64,000 nucleotides of DNA. Source: Cryoendolithus antarcticus. Taxonomy: Eukaryota; Ascomycota; Dothideomycetes; Cladosporiales; Cladosporiaceae. Made by a program: the position numbers and the translations under genes. The stretch spans positions 682,001 through 746,000 of the forward strand of contig NAJO01000006.1 in NCBI GenBank assembly GCA_002077065.1, in the 5' to 3' direction. Below the pieces are notes generated by a model. That model searched no databases. It saw only the letters and a program-made list of their open reading frames with translations, and was not told where the DNA came from. Below, piece after piece: positions 49,451 to 59,524 of this stretch. Numbering within the stretch: the first letter of the stretch is position 1; each line of letters opens with the position of its first letter.

Positions 49451-51100
49451 ATGCGCTGTGTTGATCAACACTCGGTCCCCCCCGCGTGGTCGATCATGGC
49501 TCACAAGATGCCGACAGCTGTGGAAGCCAGCTCATTGTCGGTAATCACGGCGCAAGCAGCAAATCCACCAGCAAACCTGCAAGGTGGTTCGAGCAATCAC
49601 TACCAGCAACCTCTTGTCCTCTACGTTGCTCGGGTGCCCGGTAGTCGAGATGTCTTCCTCACGCCATTGAAGCCACGGGAGAAAGTGGTCACGGCCCAGG
49701 ACGTGCAGAGCTGCTTATACTATCTGCACATGAACAGCGCGAACGATCGTGGGTTACTGAATCCGCAACCTGCGGCGAACTCTGCCAACACGGAAGCGAC
49801 GTGTCTGCAATCGCTGCAAGCATCAGGACCGCAGAGAAAGCCCGTACCGCCGCCACGGCCAATTGCACTGGCAGCGGAATTGCAAGGTTCAAACTGGTCG
49901 GACCCTCCTCGGATCGCCCGCAGGGCGGTGCCTGGACAATCTACTCACGACCGCGGGAGCCTCATTAAGACGTCTGCACCCACCGCGAATCTGTTGCCTT
50001 CCTTACCTCCACGAGTGCGACACCCACTACCTCCAACTCCGCCAAGTGATCAGGACTCAGAGATGCGACGATCATCACTTCACGCCGAAAATGTCAGACT
50101 ACTCAGACGAGCAAGCCACAGTGAGCAGTCAAACCCGTATGTGCACAAGTACCCGGAGGCGGATCTGGCTCGTGTTTCGCCTCGATCGTCGCTAGCACTT
50201 GGAGATGAGTCGTGCGTCGATCCAGACATCGGATCCCTGACGCTAATACGACGGGATCCGACAGTCGGCGAACAGTGGAATGTAGCGACCATCGTTGATC
50301 CGCTGGTCGAAGAAGTCAGCTCTACAACCGACCTCGATTCAAGTATCAGGCGCAAAGTCAAGCGAAGTGGCGCACCACTGTTACTGGATATCACCAATCC
50401 TGGCTATCTGCAATTCGTAGCTCCTCCCGCAGACCGCGCCAAAGGTCGCAAGAGCACATCTACGACGTCCACTGACGACGAGCCCGCACCTGAAGGCACC
50501 TTTCGGCGTCGACTGTACATGCCAGGCTCGAAGTACGCCGACGACCATCGTTACAGCCACGGCAATGTCTCCTCGCTCCAGGTGCCAAGAATGCAGGATG
50601 AGCGACCTCCTCCGATTATGGATCGAAGGAGTAAGCTTTATTCGTTCCTCAGTCCGTGGGAGGGCCGATGCGAGTTCAGTACGTCAGCAGGCGGTATTTC
50701 CCTGCGATGTCGCCATATCTTGCCAAGTAGCACTGGAGTGCTGGACGTCTCGGAACTTCGGTTCAATTTGCCGTCCTCGTCACGGTCTGTACCAGCTGTG
50801 ACATCGAAAGCGGAGAAGCGAGGTTCGTACTTCTCGATGCATCAGCGGATGCGTTCTGAGGATAGCTGGGGTGGTGCGCCTAGTCCAAGGATTACTCCTG
50901 GAGCTGATTACGACGACGCGGAGGGTGATGAGTCACGACTGGATCTTAGTCTGGGCCAGGAGCGAGCAGGCGGCGGGTTTGGCGGCAAAAAGGCCAAGCT
51001 CGGGAAGCTGATCATTCACCCTGGTGGCTTGGCTATGCTAGATCTGGTAGTTGCGGCGAACATGGGATTATGGTGGCGGGCGTGGGAGCGATTGGGATGA
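49451..51100 (+). CDS. Unrecognised fungal protein, 549 aa
   Basis: One long ORF with codon use like its neighbours. No known enzyme motif. Most of the chain is Pro/Ser/Arg-rich and predicted disordered (RKPVPPPRP, RHPLPPTPPSD). Two compact-looking regions stand out: an N-terminal part around 50-95 (PLVLYVARVPGSRDVFLTPLK) and a C-terminal part from about 400 (KLYSFLSPWEGRCEFSTSAGG, RHILPSS, ELRFNLPSS). The C-terminus LGKLIIHPGGLAMLDLVVAANMG begins a short hydrophobic/Trp-rich end that looks conserved. It may start at ATG 49451 or at 49496 (MAHKMPTAVE). I do not recognise the family and assign no function. Confidence 0.75.
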   Translation: MRCVDQHSVPPAWSIMAHKMPTAVEASSLSVITAQAANPPANLQGGSSNHYQQPLVLYVARVPGSRDVFLTPLKPREKVVTAQDVQSCLYYLHMNSANDRGLLNPQPAANSANTEATCLQSLQASGPQRKPVPPPRPIALAAELQGSNWSDPPRIARRAVPGQSTHDRGSLIKTSAPTANLLPSLPPRVRHPLPPTPPSDQDSEMRRSSLHAENVRLLRRASHSEQSNPYVHKYPEADLARVSPRSSLALGDESCVDPDIGSLTLIRRDPTVGEQWNVATIVDPLVEEVSSTTDLDSSIRRKVKRSGAPLLLDITNPGYLQFVAPPADRAKGRKSTSTTSTDDEPAPEGTFRRRLYMPGSKYADDHRYSHGNVSSLQVPRMQDERPPPIMDRRSKLYSFLSPWEGRCEFSTSAGGISLRCRHILPSSTGVLDVSELRFNLPSSSRSVPAVTSKAEKRGSYFSMHQRMRSEDSWGGAPSPRITPGADYDDAEGDESRLDLSLGQERAGGGFGGKKAKLGKLIIHPGGLAMLDLVVAANMGLWWRAWERLG

Positions 51101-51192
51101 ATGAAGACATTGGACCAGAGGCCAAGGCTGGCTCGAGCTCCCGGAGCTTTCTGCATGTCCACTGGAGCGAATTTCTCTAGCCATCCTCTATA

Positions 51193-51970
51193 TCACGCTG
51201 GCTCTCTGACACCACCAGAAACTACCGACGTCTTTGAACACCTCCATACCATCAGGTGAGCGCCATAGCCTCGCCCACCGAGTTCCGCATCGTCAATCCA
51301 GAGACGTTCCAAGAGCTCAAATCCACATTTTGAGTACAGTGGCAAGCCCGCGTCCTTGCCATGTACGAAGACATCCAGACCCAAATCAGCGGCTTTCCGC
51401 AGACCGTGCTCGACAAGAGCAGTCCCAACGCCTTTGCGGCTGTTATCTGGATGTACGGCGAGGTAGTCTAGCACTGCGACCAGATGTGAGTAAGACCAAT
51501 CTCAGACGAGTACGACACCGTCGACTCAGATACGTACCAAGATACCCCTGTCCCTCTTTCAACCGCCGCATCGCCGCGCCAATCGGCGCGTCAAGGTCAT
51601 TCTCGATATATTCCCAATCTGCGCTCTCCTTGGCCTTCTTCAGCACTGCCTCTACCTCTAGCTCAACACTCGGCACTCTGCCCTCGATCCACAGCTCACT
51701 CGCGCCTGGGACGTCCGGTAAGTCCCATCGGACGAACCCGAGTAGCTTTCCGCTCTCCGAATCGACGCCCTTGAAGAAACGATGATGGGCCTGGTTCTGG
51801 AGGAGGTTGTATGGCCAGCGGAGAGCGGCTTGAGACGCTACGTAGGTTTCGGTCTTTGTGCCCCAGATCAGAATCCAGGAAGCGTCGCGCCAAAAAGCTC
51901 CGACATTGTTGGTGGCGATGGCCAAGCCGTCGTGGGTGGTGCAAGGCTGAATGAGGATACTACTCGCCAT
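51193..51970 (-). CDS. GNAT-family N-acetyltransferase, two exons
   Basis: Proposed CDS is complement(join(51193..51473,51538..51970)), 237 aa. The 64-bp intron (GTACGT ... GTCGCAG) splits a Val codon in phase 1 and joins KEGQGYL to VLDYLAVHPDNSRKGVG. That restores the GNAT core: beta-4 LDYLAVHP, then the acetyl-CoA pyrophosphate loop SRKGVGTAL (Q/RxxGxG/A). The N-terminal half has ILIQPCTTHDGLAIATNN and FFKGVDSESGKLLGFVRWDLP, typical of fungal GNATs. The C-terminal YSKCGFELLER is the usual last strand. Start 51970 (MASSILIQP) is preferred to 52033. The acetyl acceptor is unknown. Confidence 0.88.
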
Positions 51971-52468
51971 GATGAGCCTTGGCATATGAGCAGGTGGCCG
52001 GTGTATCACTGTCTGCAGCTGTAAACTGTACACCCATAGAGTGTCCTAGCTTATATATGCATGATTTTTATGAATGACCGTCATGGCCTCAGGCTGATGC
52101 CTAATCCAATGCGTTTTGGTGTGAAACGATGTAGCCACGTTGCAGAATGCTATCGTTCTTTCGTTATCGCAGTGCGCTTTGAGCTGTAATAATCCGTGCT
52201 GCGTATTTCATGTTGCCTGCCTATCGTGGAATGCGATGTGGGACAACTTGTGAACGCGAGATAGATTTTGCTATGGGAGCTGAGCTCGATCGAGGGAGAT
52301 ACATTGCAGCTGGTAGCTCTCACGAGTCCCTGTGGGTCTGATGCAACCGAAGAACATCATGGCAGGATTGCAAGTGTGAGATCATCACACAGACTCGAAG
52401 ATTGATGTGCTCAAGATGTAAAATGACACCTATCTAATGCATATATACATCTATGCAAACCCTCCCCT
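51971..52468. other. Intergenic
   Basis: 498 bp between the GNAT start and the sugar transporter stop, both minus strand. Nothing recognised. Confidence 0.5.
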
Positions 52469-54034
52469 TCAAGCCATATCCTGGCCCTTCTCATTATGTC
52501 CCATGCCGCCCTTCTCACCCATACTGCCTGCCGCACTCGCCCTTCGTCTGTGCTCCGTAATACTGCCCGTCGTCGAATTCCTCCTCTGCGTCGTGTTCGC
52601 CGCAATCCTTGCCTTCGCATCACCCCTCGCGAACAATACATCAATCTCCTCGAGCGTCAGGCCCGTCGTCTCAGGGCACAAGAACCACACATACGCCGCC
52701 GCCAAGAAACAGCAGATAAGCGGCCATGCGAAGATTGGCGCACCGACGGCGTTAATGCCAGTTCCGCCACCGAACACCATGACCCAGGTGCTGAACCACT
52801 CCCCAGCAGCGCCCATAGCGCCAGCCACATGCCTGTATTTCAGCGGTGCGATCTCTGGGCCGTACACCCAGCAGGTCCCCAGCCAGCCGAAAGCGAAGAC
52901 GACTTCGTAGAGGATGATGAAGACAACAGCGGTCCAGTTCGTAGCAACGTTGGGGTTCTTGATGTTCGTAAGCGCGACGTAGACTAACATGCAGATGCCG
53001 CAGGCAATGGCACCCCAGAACATCATGGCGCGTCGGCCGACCTTCTCGATGAAGTAAATTGGAGGGTAGGAGGCGAGGGCGAAGCAGGTGTTCAGGACAC
53101 CCGCAAGGATGCCGGAGATGAAGGGAGAGTAGTTGAGGTTGGTGAAGATCTGCGTAGAGAAATAGACCAACATGTTAATGCCGAGGAACTGCTGTGCCCA
53201 GTTGATGAGGAAGGATGTGCGTAGACGGCGGCCGAATTGCAGCTCAGAGTTGTCCCAGAAGAGGAGGAGCCAGTTGAAGGATTCGGAGTCAGCGGCTTCT
53301 TCCTTCATAGACCCAAGAACCTCATCACGCTGCGCCTGCACGGTCTCGTGCCCGACCGGCAGCGCGAATAAACGCGCCAGACAGTGATCGCCTTCATCGT
53401 TGCGGCCGCGTGCGTAGTACCAACGCGGCGTATCCGGGAGACCGAACAGCAAAACCGCGGAAAAGATAGCAAAGCAGCTCTGCATCGCAAGGGGAATTCT
53501 CCAGAGCCATGGATGCGCGTCAAGTCCCTGAACGAAGCCAAAGTCAATCCAATATGCGCCAGCCACGCCCGTGATGAGGAGGGCCAGCTGGTAGGAGACC
53601 TCGGGCCCGCGCTGGTCGGCCTGTAGCGACATCTCAGCCATGTAAGTCGGCACGGCGGACGCGATGCAGCCGATGCCCATGCCAGCAACGATACGGCCAG
53701 CGATGATCTGTCCGACGCTGAAGGTCGAGGCTTGCAGGACTGCGCCGATGACAATGAAGACGTTTCCGAGCTGGATGGTGCCTTTGCGGCCAATTTGCAT
53801 ACCGAAGAGGATGACGCAGAGGGCCATGATACCGGCTGCGAGATTGTAGATCGAGGCGATGACCGGGATGATGAAGGCGCCTTGAGGGTTGCCGATGGCG
53901 GCGCGGAATTGCGGTGTTTCTTGGATGCCGCCGAGCACGCCGGCGTCGTAACCGTAAAGCATGAAGGCTGAGCCGCAGGCTGCGCTCATGACGCTGTAGA
54001 GCCGCTTGCCCTGGAGTTTGTCGAGGCCGAACAT
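52469..54034 (-). CDS. MFS sugar transporter
   Basis: Plasma-membrane hexose or polyol transporter of the major facilitator superfamily. Single exon, 521 aa, with twelve hydrophobic segments. Sugar-porter marks are YGYDAGVLGG in TM1, GRKGTIQLG after TM2, RIVAGMGIG in TM4, LPDTPRWYYARGR at the end of TM6, QQFLGINMLVYFSTQIF in TM7, EKVGRRAMMFWG, and PETTGLTLEEIDVLFARGD after TM12. The C-terminal tail is hydrophilic with Ser/Arg runs. The fungal-type sugar porter fold is certain; the transported sugar is not readable. Confidence 0.94.
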   Translation of the reverse strand: MFGLDKLQGKRLYSVMSAACGSAFMLYGYDAGVLGGIQETPQFRAAIGNPQGAFIIPVIASIYNLAAGIMALCVILFGMQIGRKGTIQLGNVFIVIGAVLQASTFSVGQIIAGRIVAGMGIGCIASAVPTYMAEMSLQADQRGPEVSYQLALLITGVAGAYWIDFGFVQGLDAHPWLWRIPLAMQSCFAIFSAVLLFGLPDTPRWYYARGRNDEGDHCLARLFALPVGHETVQAQRDEVLGSMKEEAADSESFNWLLLFWDNSELQFGRRLRTSFLINWAQQFLGINMLVYFSTQIFTNLNYSPFISGILAGVLNTCFALASYPPIYFIEKVGRRAMMFWGAIACGICMLVYVALTNIKNPNVATNWTAVVFIILYEVVFAFGWLGTCWVYGPEIAPLKYRHVAGAMGAAGEWFSTWVMVFGGGTGINAVGAPIFAWPLICCFLAAAYVWFLCPETTGLTLEEIDVLFARGDAKARIAANTTQRRNSTTGSITEHRRRASAAGSMGEKGGMGHNEKGQDMA

Positions 54035-55634
54035 GGTTCCGGTGAGTGTGATGTGTGGCTAAATGTGGTACTGATATCGTCCCTTACGGACTCGGGCTCT
54101 GATCGAACAAGGTTATGATTGATGCGGGACGCTAAATCGTGGTGGAAATCGTGAGAGCTCGCAGCCAGTAGAGGAGGCGTCGACCCAGCGGCCAGAGAGA
54201 GGAGAGGGGATAGGGTGAAGAGGAAGACTTGCAGTGGGTGTCTGCGCGAACAGAGACGGACAAGCTCGATCATATACCATCGTCAGAACGCCATACCTAC
54301 GACATCGATAACCTCAATGCCATGGTGCAGAGCCCGGTACACCCTGCTACTTCTCCCCAAACAGAAGTCTCAACCGCTGTCCGCGGATCCCCTCAAAGCG
54401 ATCAGAGCGCTTCGAGGCTCTAGCTCGACCGTTGCGGAGTCCAAGGTTGGGCTTACCTCGTGGCTAGCCATTGCTGCCAAGCTACCCCACGTTCCACTGA
54501 TCTTTCCCCATGGGTACGATTCGGTCAGAGCTTATTCCCCTCGCCGTCGATGTGCATCGCCGGGAATTGCCTCCAAATGCCAGGGAGGGCATGTACGATG
54601 AGGTTTGAGGCAGCCTTCGAGTGTCGATCTTGTGTCGAGATGACACGCGATTGCATGGATTGCGCTGCATTCACACGTGCTCTGCGGCTCGTGAACGGAC
54701 AATGCCGGGACCAGCTCAGCGTCTAGAATCGTTCCACGACCTCACCTGCTCCCGATTCTGTCGTTGGATCAAGCTCCCGATCGATTGTGCTGCGGCCAAG
54801 ATCGCGCGTGCCATCGCTGAACAAAAACCTCAAATTTCGTACGTCAAGACCGATATGCGCGAAATATCTACCTGATGAAGCAGTGTCGAGATGAGCAATC
54901 TGCTCGCCCAATCGATCCAGAAGAGGCCCGTCTCTCCTGGACCGCCGCTTCTCCGAAGGTCTGAACCACAGCGTACACTCGTATTAGCCCAGCTGTGACA
55001 GTGACGCTGTGGCCCATGGCATCTAGGAGGGACCAAATCGAGGCAGATAATCAGCAAAATTTCGTAGATCTCTCTCTTCTAGAACTGCATCACAACTCGA
55101 GCATCGCAGGTGCCTTGGTAGCAGTATAGTATAGAAGCATCCAGGCAACTGGCACAGCGTACGTGCAATTCAACACACTGCTCCACTCGGATCTCGTCCG
55201 CCAAAATGCATACGTCCAGACTGTCAATTCCGATTCCAGCCCTTCGATACGCCGAGCAATGCAGTGCTGTCAATGGCAGTCCAGAAATAATCGAGCACCC
55301 GACAGGCTCGAACCGACGAAAACGCATCCTTCGACTCGTTGGCGAAGGTTCACTCACGTCCCGCGCTCGTTCGTTTGCTTCGAACGCAGTCTGTGCGTTC
55401 CGAGCCCCGTGAGCTTCTTGACGCGTCCAGGCTTCAAATGCGATTGAGGAGGCACTTCCGAGATAGCACTCCTTTGGAGCGAGCGGTATCAAAAACGGGC
55501 GCGTATGTGTGTCTAACTCGTATAGCTCTGACAGAGCATCACAGATGTCCACTAGCCCAGTAATGAAGTCTCGTCAGCTATTCTTCCCATCCAATGTACA
55601 GCCCATCCCATCAATACCGCTACCCTCTCGCTGC
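54035..55634. other. Gene-poor 1.6 kb
   Basis: Transporter promoter and GCN5 3' flank. The largest ORF (157 codons, minus, 55079-55552) has no domain and atypical composition. A B-box-like word inside it does not build a tRNA. Nothing can be supported. Confidence 0.45.
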
Positions 55635-57219
55635 TCACGCCTCCACCCTATTAGTCGTCTCAAAACTCTCTACCTCAAGATAACTCCACTCCGGCACCTC
55701 CCTCACCCTCCGCCACATCTCCTTCTCCAATCGATTAGCAGCCTTAGCATAAGGCGTACTCTCCGCATTATACCTCTTGCAATTCCTCACAATCAACAAC
55801 ACATCCCTGACGAAATCCTCCACATTCTCATACTGGTCCTTCTCCAGCTTGCTCTCCATGGAACTGAGGTCCATGGGCGACTTGATGACGTCGTAGTAAT
55901 CGTGGACTTCGTCGCCATTTACAGGAGCGAGGAAAGGCCAGGCGTGGGAACTGGTTTGGAGCGCGGAGAGGGTCTGCATGAGGAGGGAGTGGCTGGGGTT
56001 GCGGCGCGGTTGGCGGGCCAGGGCGTCCATGTCGGCGGACCAGCCGGTGGCGCAGATGGCGGGGACACTCATTGGGTCTATCTCCGGCAGAGTCGAGCCT
56101 GGTTTCAATTTCGCCCATTCTGGCGGCGGGGCGTGGACTTCGTAGCTCTTGCTCACGGCCCTGATCTTCGCATGCACAGCGGCCTTCTGCTTCAGCAGCA
56201 GCCGCGCGGAATCCAGGTACCTGATCTTGGGCAGCATAGAGCACTGCATTATCGTTCCTCCCTCGTAGTCTTTGATGTAGCCCATCCACTTCGGCCGGTC
56301 GAGAGTGATTTCTTTCGTGAAGCCTTGCTTTTTGAAGTACCCGATTGCGTAATTGTCGGCGTAGGTGAGGAAGTGCATCACGTCTGAGGTGGCTTTTACG
56401 TAGTCCTTCAGATGGGACATCAAGTGTGCGCCATAGCCTTTGACTTGCTGGTCGCTGCTGATAGCACAGAACACGATCTCCGCGAACTGCCTTCCCTTGA
56501 ACGGTCGGTATGTGATTCCTCCGACGACTTCGCCGGGGAAGTTGGAGGCTTCTGCGAAGCTGCCGGCAGGTGGCGCCTTGACGATCGCTATACTCAAATG
56601 AGTCCGATCGTACACCAGCCGGGCTATGTAGTCTTTGGGCATCTTGGGAAGCTGCTTCTGGAAGATGCATTTCAGGCCTGTGAGGATGATCATGGAGTGG
56701 GCTTTGCCGTCGTTGTTGACGACTTCGAAGGTAATGTCGCCGTTTCGTTCTTCGATTACGACGGGTTTTGGGGGTGGGACTTCGAGAGGGTAGGTGTTGC
56801 CGTTCGGGATCGCAATGCTTTCTTTACGGGTGGAGGCTATGGAGGGTGAGGGAGAGGTCGAAGCCTTGAATCGCTTGCGTTCGGTGGCGTTGGCATCTTC
56901 GCTGTCTGCTTTGCGTTTGGGGCCTGTGAGAAGCGTGGGTCAGTACTTGGGATGCGATCACTCGGTCTGTGGGAGTTTGGGCGCTGCTGCAGTACTGGGC
57001 GTCTTCCTCGCTGCAGTCGTAGCGCGGTCCACTGGTGGCTCGTAAGGTATGAAGCGTCGGCGGAGCTTTATCTTGGGCATGTCGCATGTGTATGCTGATT
57101 TGAAGATATGTGCACTGCTTTGCGCCGGAACGTACTGCGGTCCCCATGGTCGAGGGCTGTGACGGAGATCTCGCAGAAGAGATGCTCTTACCTTCATCTT
57201 TGACTAGGTCCTGAGCCAT
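55635..57219 (-). CDS. GCN5: SAGA/ADA histone acetyltransferase Gcn5, two exons
   Basis: Catalytic subunit of SAGA and ADA; acetylates histone H3 tails in the nucleus. Proposed CDS is complement(join(55635..56923,57192..57219)), 438 aa; yeast Gcn5 is 439. Exon 1 encodes MAQDLVKDE plus one base. A 268-bp intron (GTAAGA ... CTTCTCACAG) leads to [10 protein letters not shown] and a nuclear-localisation-like KRKAD. HAT domain: [29 protein letters not shown] (catalytic Glu about 158), [11 protein letters not shown] (acetyl-CoA loop), and [13 protein letters not shown]. The C-terminal bromodomain has [20 protein letters not shown] and the acetyl-Lys Asn in NCKRYNAE. The long ORF alone (first ATG at 56693) would miss 86 N-terminal residues, including the start of the HAT fold. 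Confidence 0.95.
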
Positions 57220-57386
57220 AGCAGGCGCGACTGATAGTGAGTGTGTTGGATTATGTGAGCGAGTGTGATGGTGCGGACGATGATGGACAGCACCACGGTG
57301 AAGCTCCACCCCCACATCTTCACATGTCATGCAATCCTCTCCACTCGTGATGATCAAGAATCCATGCCATCAACACACCCTCAAGC
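57220..57386. promoter_or_regulatory. Compact divergent promoter GCN5/VPS28
   Basis: Only 167 bp separate the two start codons, so both genes must share this promoter space. Confidence 0.7.
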
Positions 57387-58109
57387 ATGGCCTACGCGCC
57401 CGTCCCCTACAGCTACACACCCTCCCTCCTCAGCACAACCATCAACCCCGACATCGAAGTGAAGCTCGCTGACACAACCGCCGAGCGCGACCTCCTCGAC
57501 TCCCTGGGAGAGCTCTACTCCATAATCCTCACCCTCGAAGCGCTCGAAAAGGGCTACCTCCGGGACACAGTCCAAGAGCGCGACTACACCGAGATCTGTG
57601 ACCGCTTGCTGCGACAGTATAGATCCCACCTGACAGACGAGCACGTGCGCGCCGCCTTCGGGGACCTGGAAAGCTTCAAAGCCGAATGGGGTCTTGAAGT
57701 CCCCAAAGCGACAGAACGCCTTCGAATCGGCCTCCCAGCTACCGTCGAAACAGCGCCAGCGCGAGAGCACAACAGCCACTCTAACAACCGCAACTCGACC
57801 GGCCCATCAGGACCGAACCCGAATGCTACGCACATCGTCTCGGCCTCAGAGAGCTTCATTACGCTGCTGGATGCTATCAAGCTGAACATGCTGAGCAAGG
57901 AGACGCTGCATCCGATTCTGGTGGACACGATTCAGGCTGTGAACAAAGTCACGGATAGGGATTTTGAAAACAAAGGCAAGATCATTCAGTGGTTGATTAC
58001 GTTGAATCAGATGCGGGTTACGGAGGATCTTGGGGTGGACCAGGCGAGGGAGCTGCAGTTTGATATGCAGCTGGCTTATGATGGCTTCAAGGCGGTGTTG
58101 GGGGAGTGA
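57387..58109 (+). CDS. VPS28: ESCRT-I subunit Vps28
   Basis: Part of ESCRT-I on endosomes; links to ESCRT-II/III in multivesicular body sorting. Single exon, 240 aa, the family length. The N-terminal core domain has VKLADTTAERDLLDSLGELYSI, YLRDTVQERDYTEICDRLLRQY and FGDLESFKAEWGLE. A short Ser/Asn/Pro linker follows. The C-terminal four-helix domain has FITLLDAIKLNMLSKETLHP, VNKVTDRDFENKGKIIQWL and ELQFDMQLAYDGFKAVLGE. It shares a 167-bp promoter with GCN5. Confidence 0.96.
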   Translation: MAYAPVPYSYTPSLLSTTINPDIEVKLADTTAERDLLDSLGELYSIILTLEALEKGYLRDTVQERDYTEICDRLLRQYRSHLTDEHVRAAFGDLESFKAEWGLEVPKATERLRIGLPATVETAPAREHNSHSNNRNSTGPSGPNPNATHIVSASESFITLLDAIKLNMLSKETLHPILVDTIQAVNKVTDRDFENKGKIIQWLITLNQMRVTEDLGVDQARELQFDMQLAYDGFKAVLGE

Positions 58110-58272
58110 AACACGGACAGGATATCCAATACTGATCAATCATCACGACCTTTCGACAGGCAGCCTTTGTCGCGCAATCGGATAAACCTCGGGATTTGTT
58201 CTGGAGATGTCGAACAATGATTCAAAGTGGCATTTCTCAAGACGAAGTCAAGACCATCTCTTGCGCCCAGCA

Positions 58273-59455
58273 ATGCCGCCCCCGGCGGCATTGACGGCAT
58301 CAGACCTGGGACTAGGTGGGACAGATGATGAGCCGCTACATGGTACGCGGAGTTCGTCAACGTTAGCTGCTATTGGACGCTGACTGTTCCTCAGTATTGG
58401 ATCTCCCTCAGCTATACAGCAAGCCTTCCGCCTCGGTCCTGCTATCGATCCTTACCGACCTCCGCTCCGAGCCACCATCATGGCAAGCGACGCCCAAATC
58501 AGGCACTCCACGATCCACCAGCGGCGCATCAACGCCAGCGAGACCGAGGCGCAAGATAACGAATGAAGGAGTGCCTGCATACTTGACAAAGATCATCAGC
58601 AGTCCCCTAGTTTGGATTGAAAGTGAGGACGACAGAGAGAGAATCTGGGATCTCGCCGCCAAGCGGTTAAGTGAGCGGAGTGGACGAACGGCGATGGGAG
58701 ACATTACCCGCTCCTTCCAGATTCCGCTATCAGCAAAGGCATTACAAAACGACCCGGAAGAGGCAGCACACAGCGACAACTGGATCGAGATCACGCTCCA
58801 CGAGCCAGCTCTAGCAGCGGACAGTCTCGGCCTCAAAACCTGGGCATCCTCTTATCTCCTCGCCAAACGGCTGTGCCTCCTCCGCGACGAAGTGTTACCA
58901 CCTCTCCGCCCTCACGACTTCGTCCTCGAACTCGGCGCCGGTACAGGGCTGGTAGGCCTCGCGGCAGCAGTGGTCTTCCAGCGTCCAGTGATCTTGACCG
59001 ATTTGCCAGCCATAGTGCCGAACTTGCAGCGCAACATCGAGCAGAACGAAGATCTACTGGCTGCGCGACAGGGCTATGCATCGGCAGCTGTGCTGGACTG
59101 GGCTTCGCCTGAGTCATTCGCATGTTTGACACACGCTGGGGTACCGCACGCTTTTCCACTGATACTGGCCGCGGACCCGGTGTATGATGCACATCAGCCG
59201 GGCCTGCTGGTCAATGCCATTGGATGTCACGTCGAGCTGTCTGCGGACGCGAGTATCGTCATTGAGCTTCCGCTGCGTGAGGATTTCGCTGCTGAAAGGC
59301 AGGATCTGAGGGATAGGATGGAGGGGTTGGGGCTAGAGATCAGAGAGCAAGGCGAAGAGGTGGGCTATGACGACTGGACTGATCATGAGGGCGAGATGGT
59401 GGAGGTGAGGTGTTGGTGGGCTATTTGGGGCTGGAAAGCTTCATCACTGCCCTAG
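58273..59455 (+). CDS. EFM2: Methyltransferase-16-type protein lysine methyltransferase (Efm2/Rrg1-like), two exons
   Basis: SAM-dependent lysine methyltransferase; yeast Efm2 modifies elongation factor 2. Proposed CDS is join(58273..58315,58395..59455), 367 aa. The open frame of the main exon has no upstream ATG. The short exon MPPPAALTASDLGL joins through a 79-bp intron (GTGGGA, branch GCTGACT, CCTCAG), splitting a Val codon in phase 1, to give VLDLPQLYSKPSA. Family marks are IWDLAAKRLSERSGRTAMGD and WIEITLHEPALAADSLGLKTW. Motif I is VLELGAGTGLVGLAAA, followed by LTDLPAIVPNLQRNIEQN and LILAADPVYDAHQP. The small exon's donor is weak, so the N-terminus is less certain than the rest. Efm2 versus a close paralogue is not settled. 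Confidence 0.85.
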
Positions 59456-59524
59456 CCGTGGGCGCCTTGAGCTAGCTAGTAGACATCATACACCATACGC
59501 ACTTCGATCCCTCCGGATCTACAT

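Noticed and set aside
55079..55552. 157-codon minus-strand ORF and an internal B-box-like word
   Set aside because: No domain, no splice support; the T-arm does not pair.
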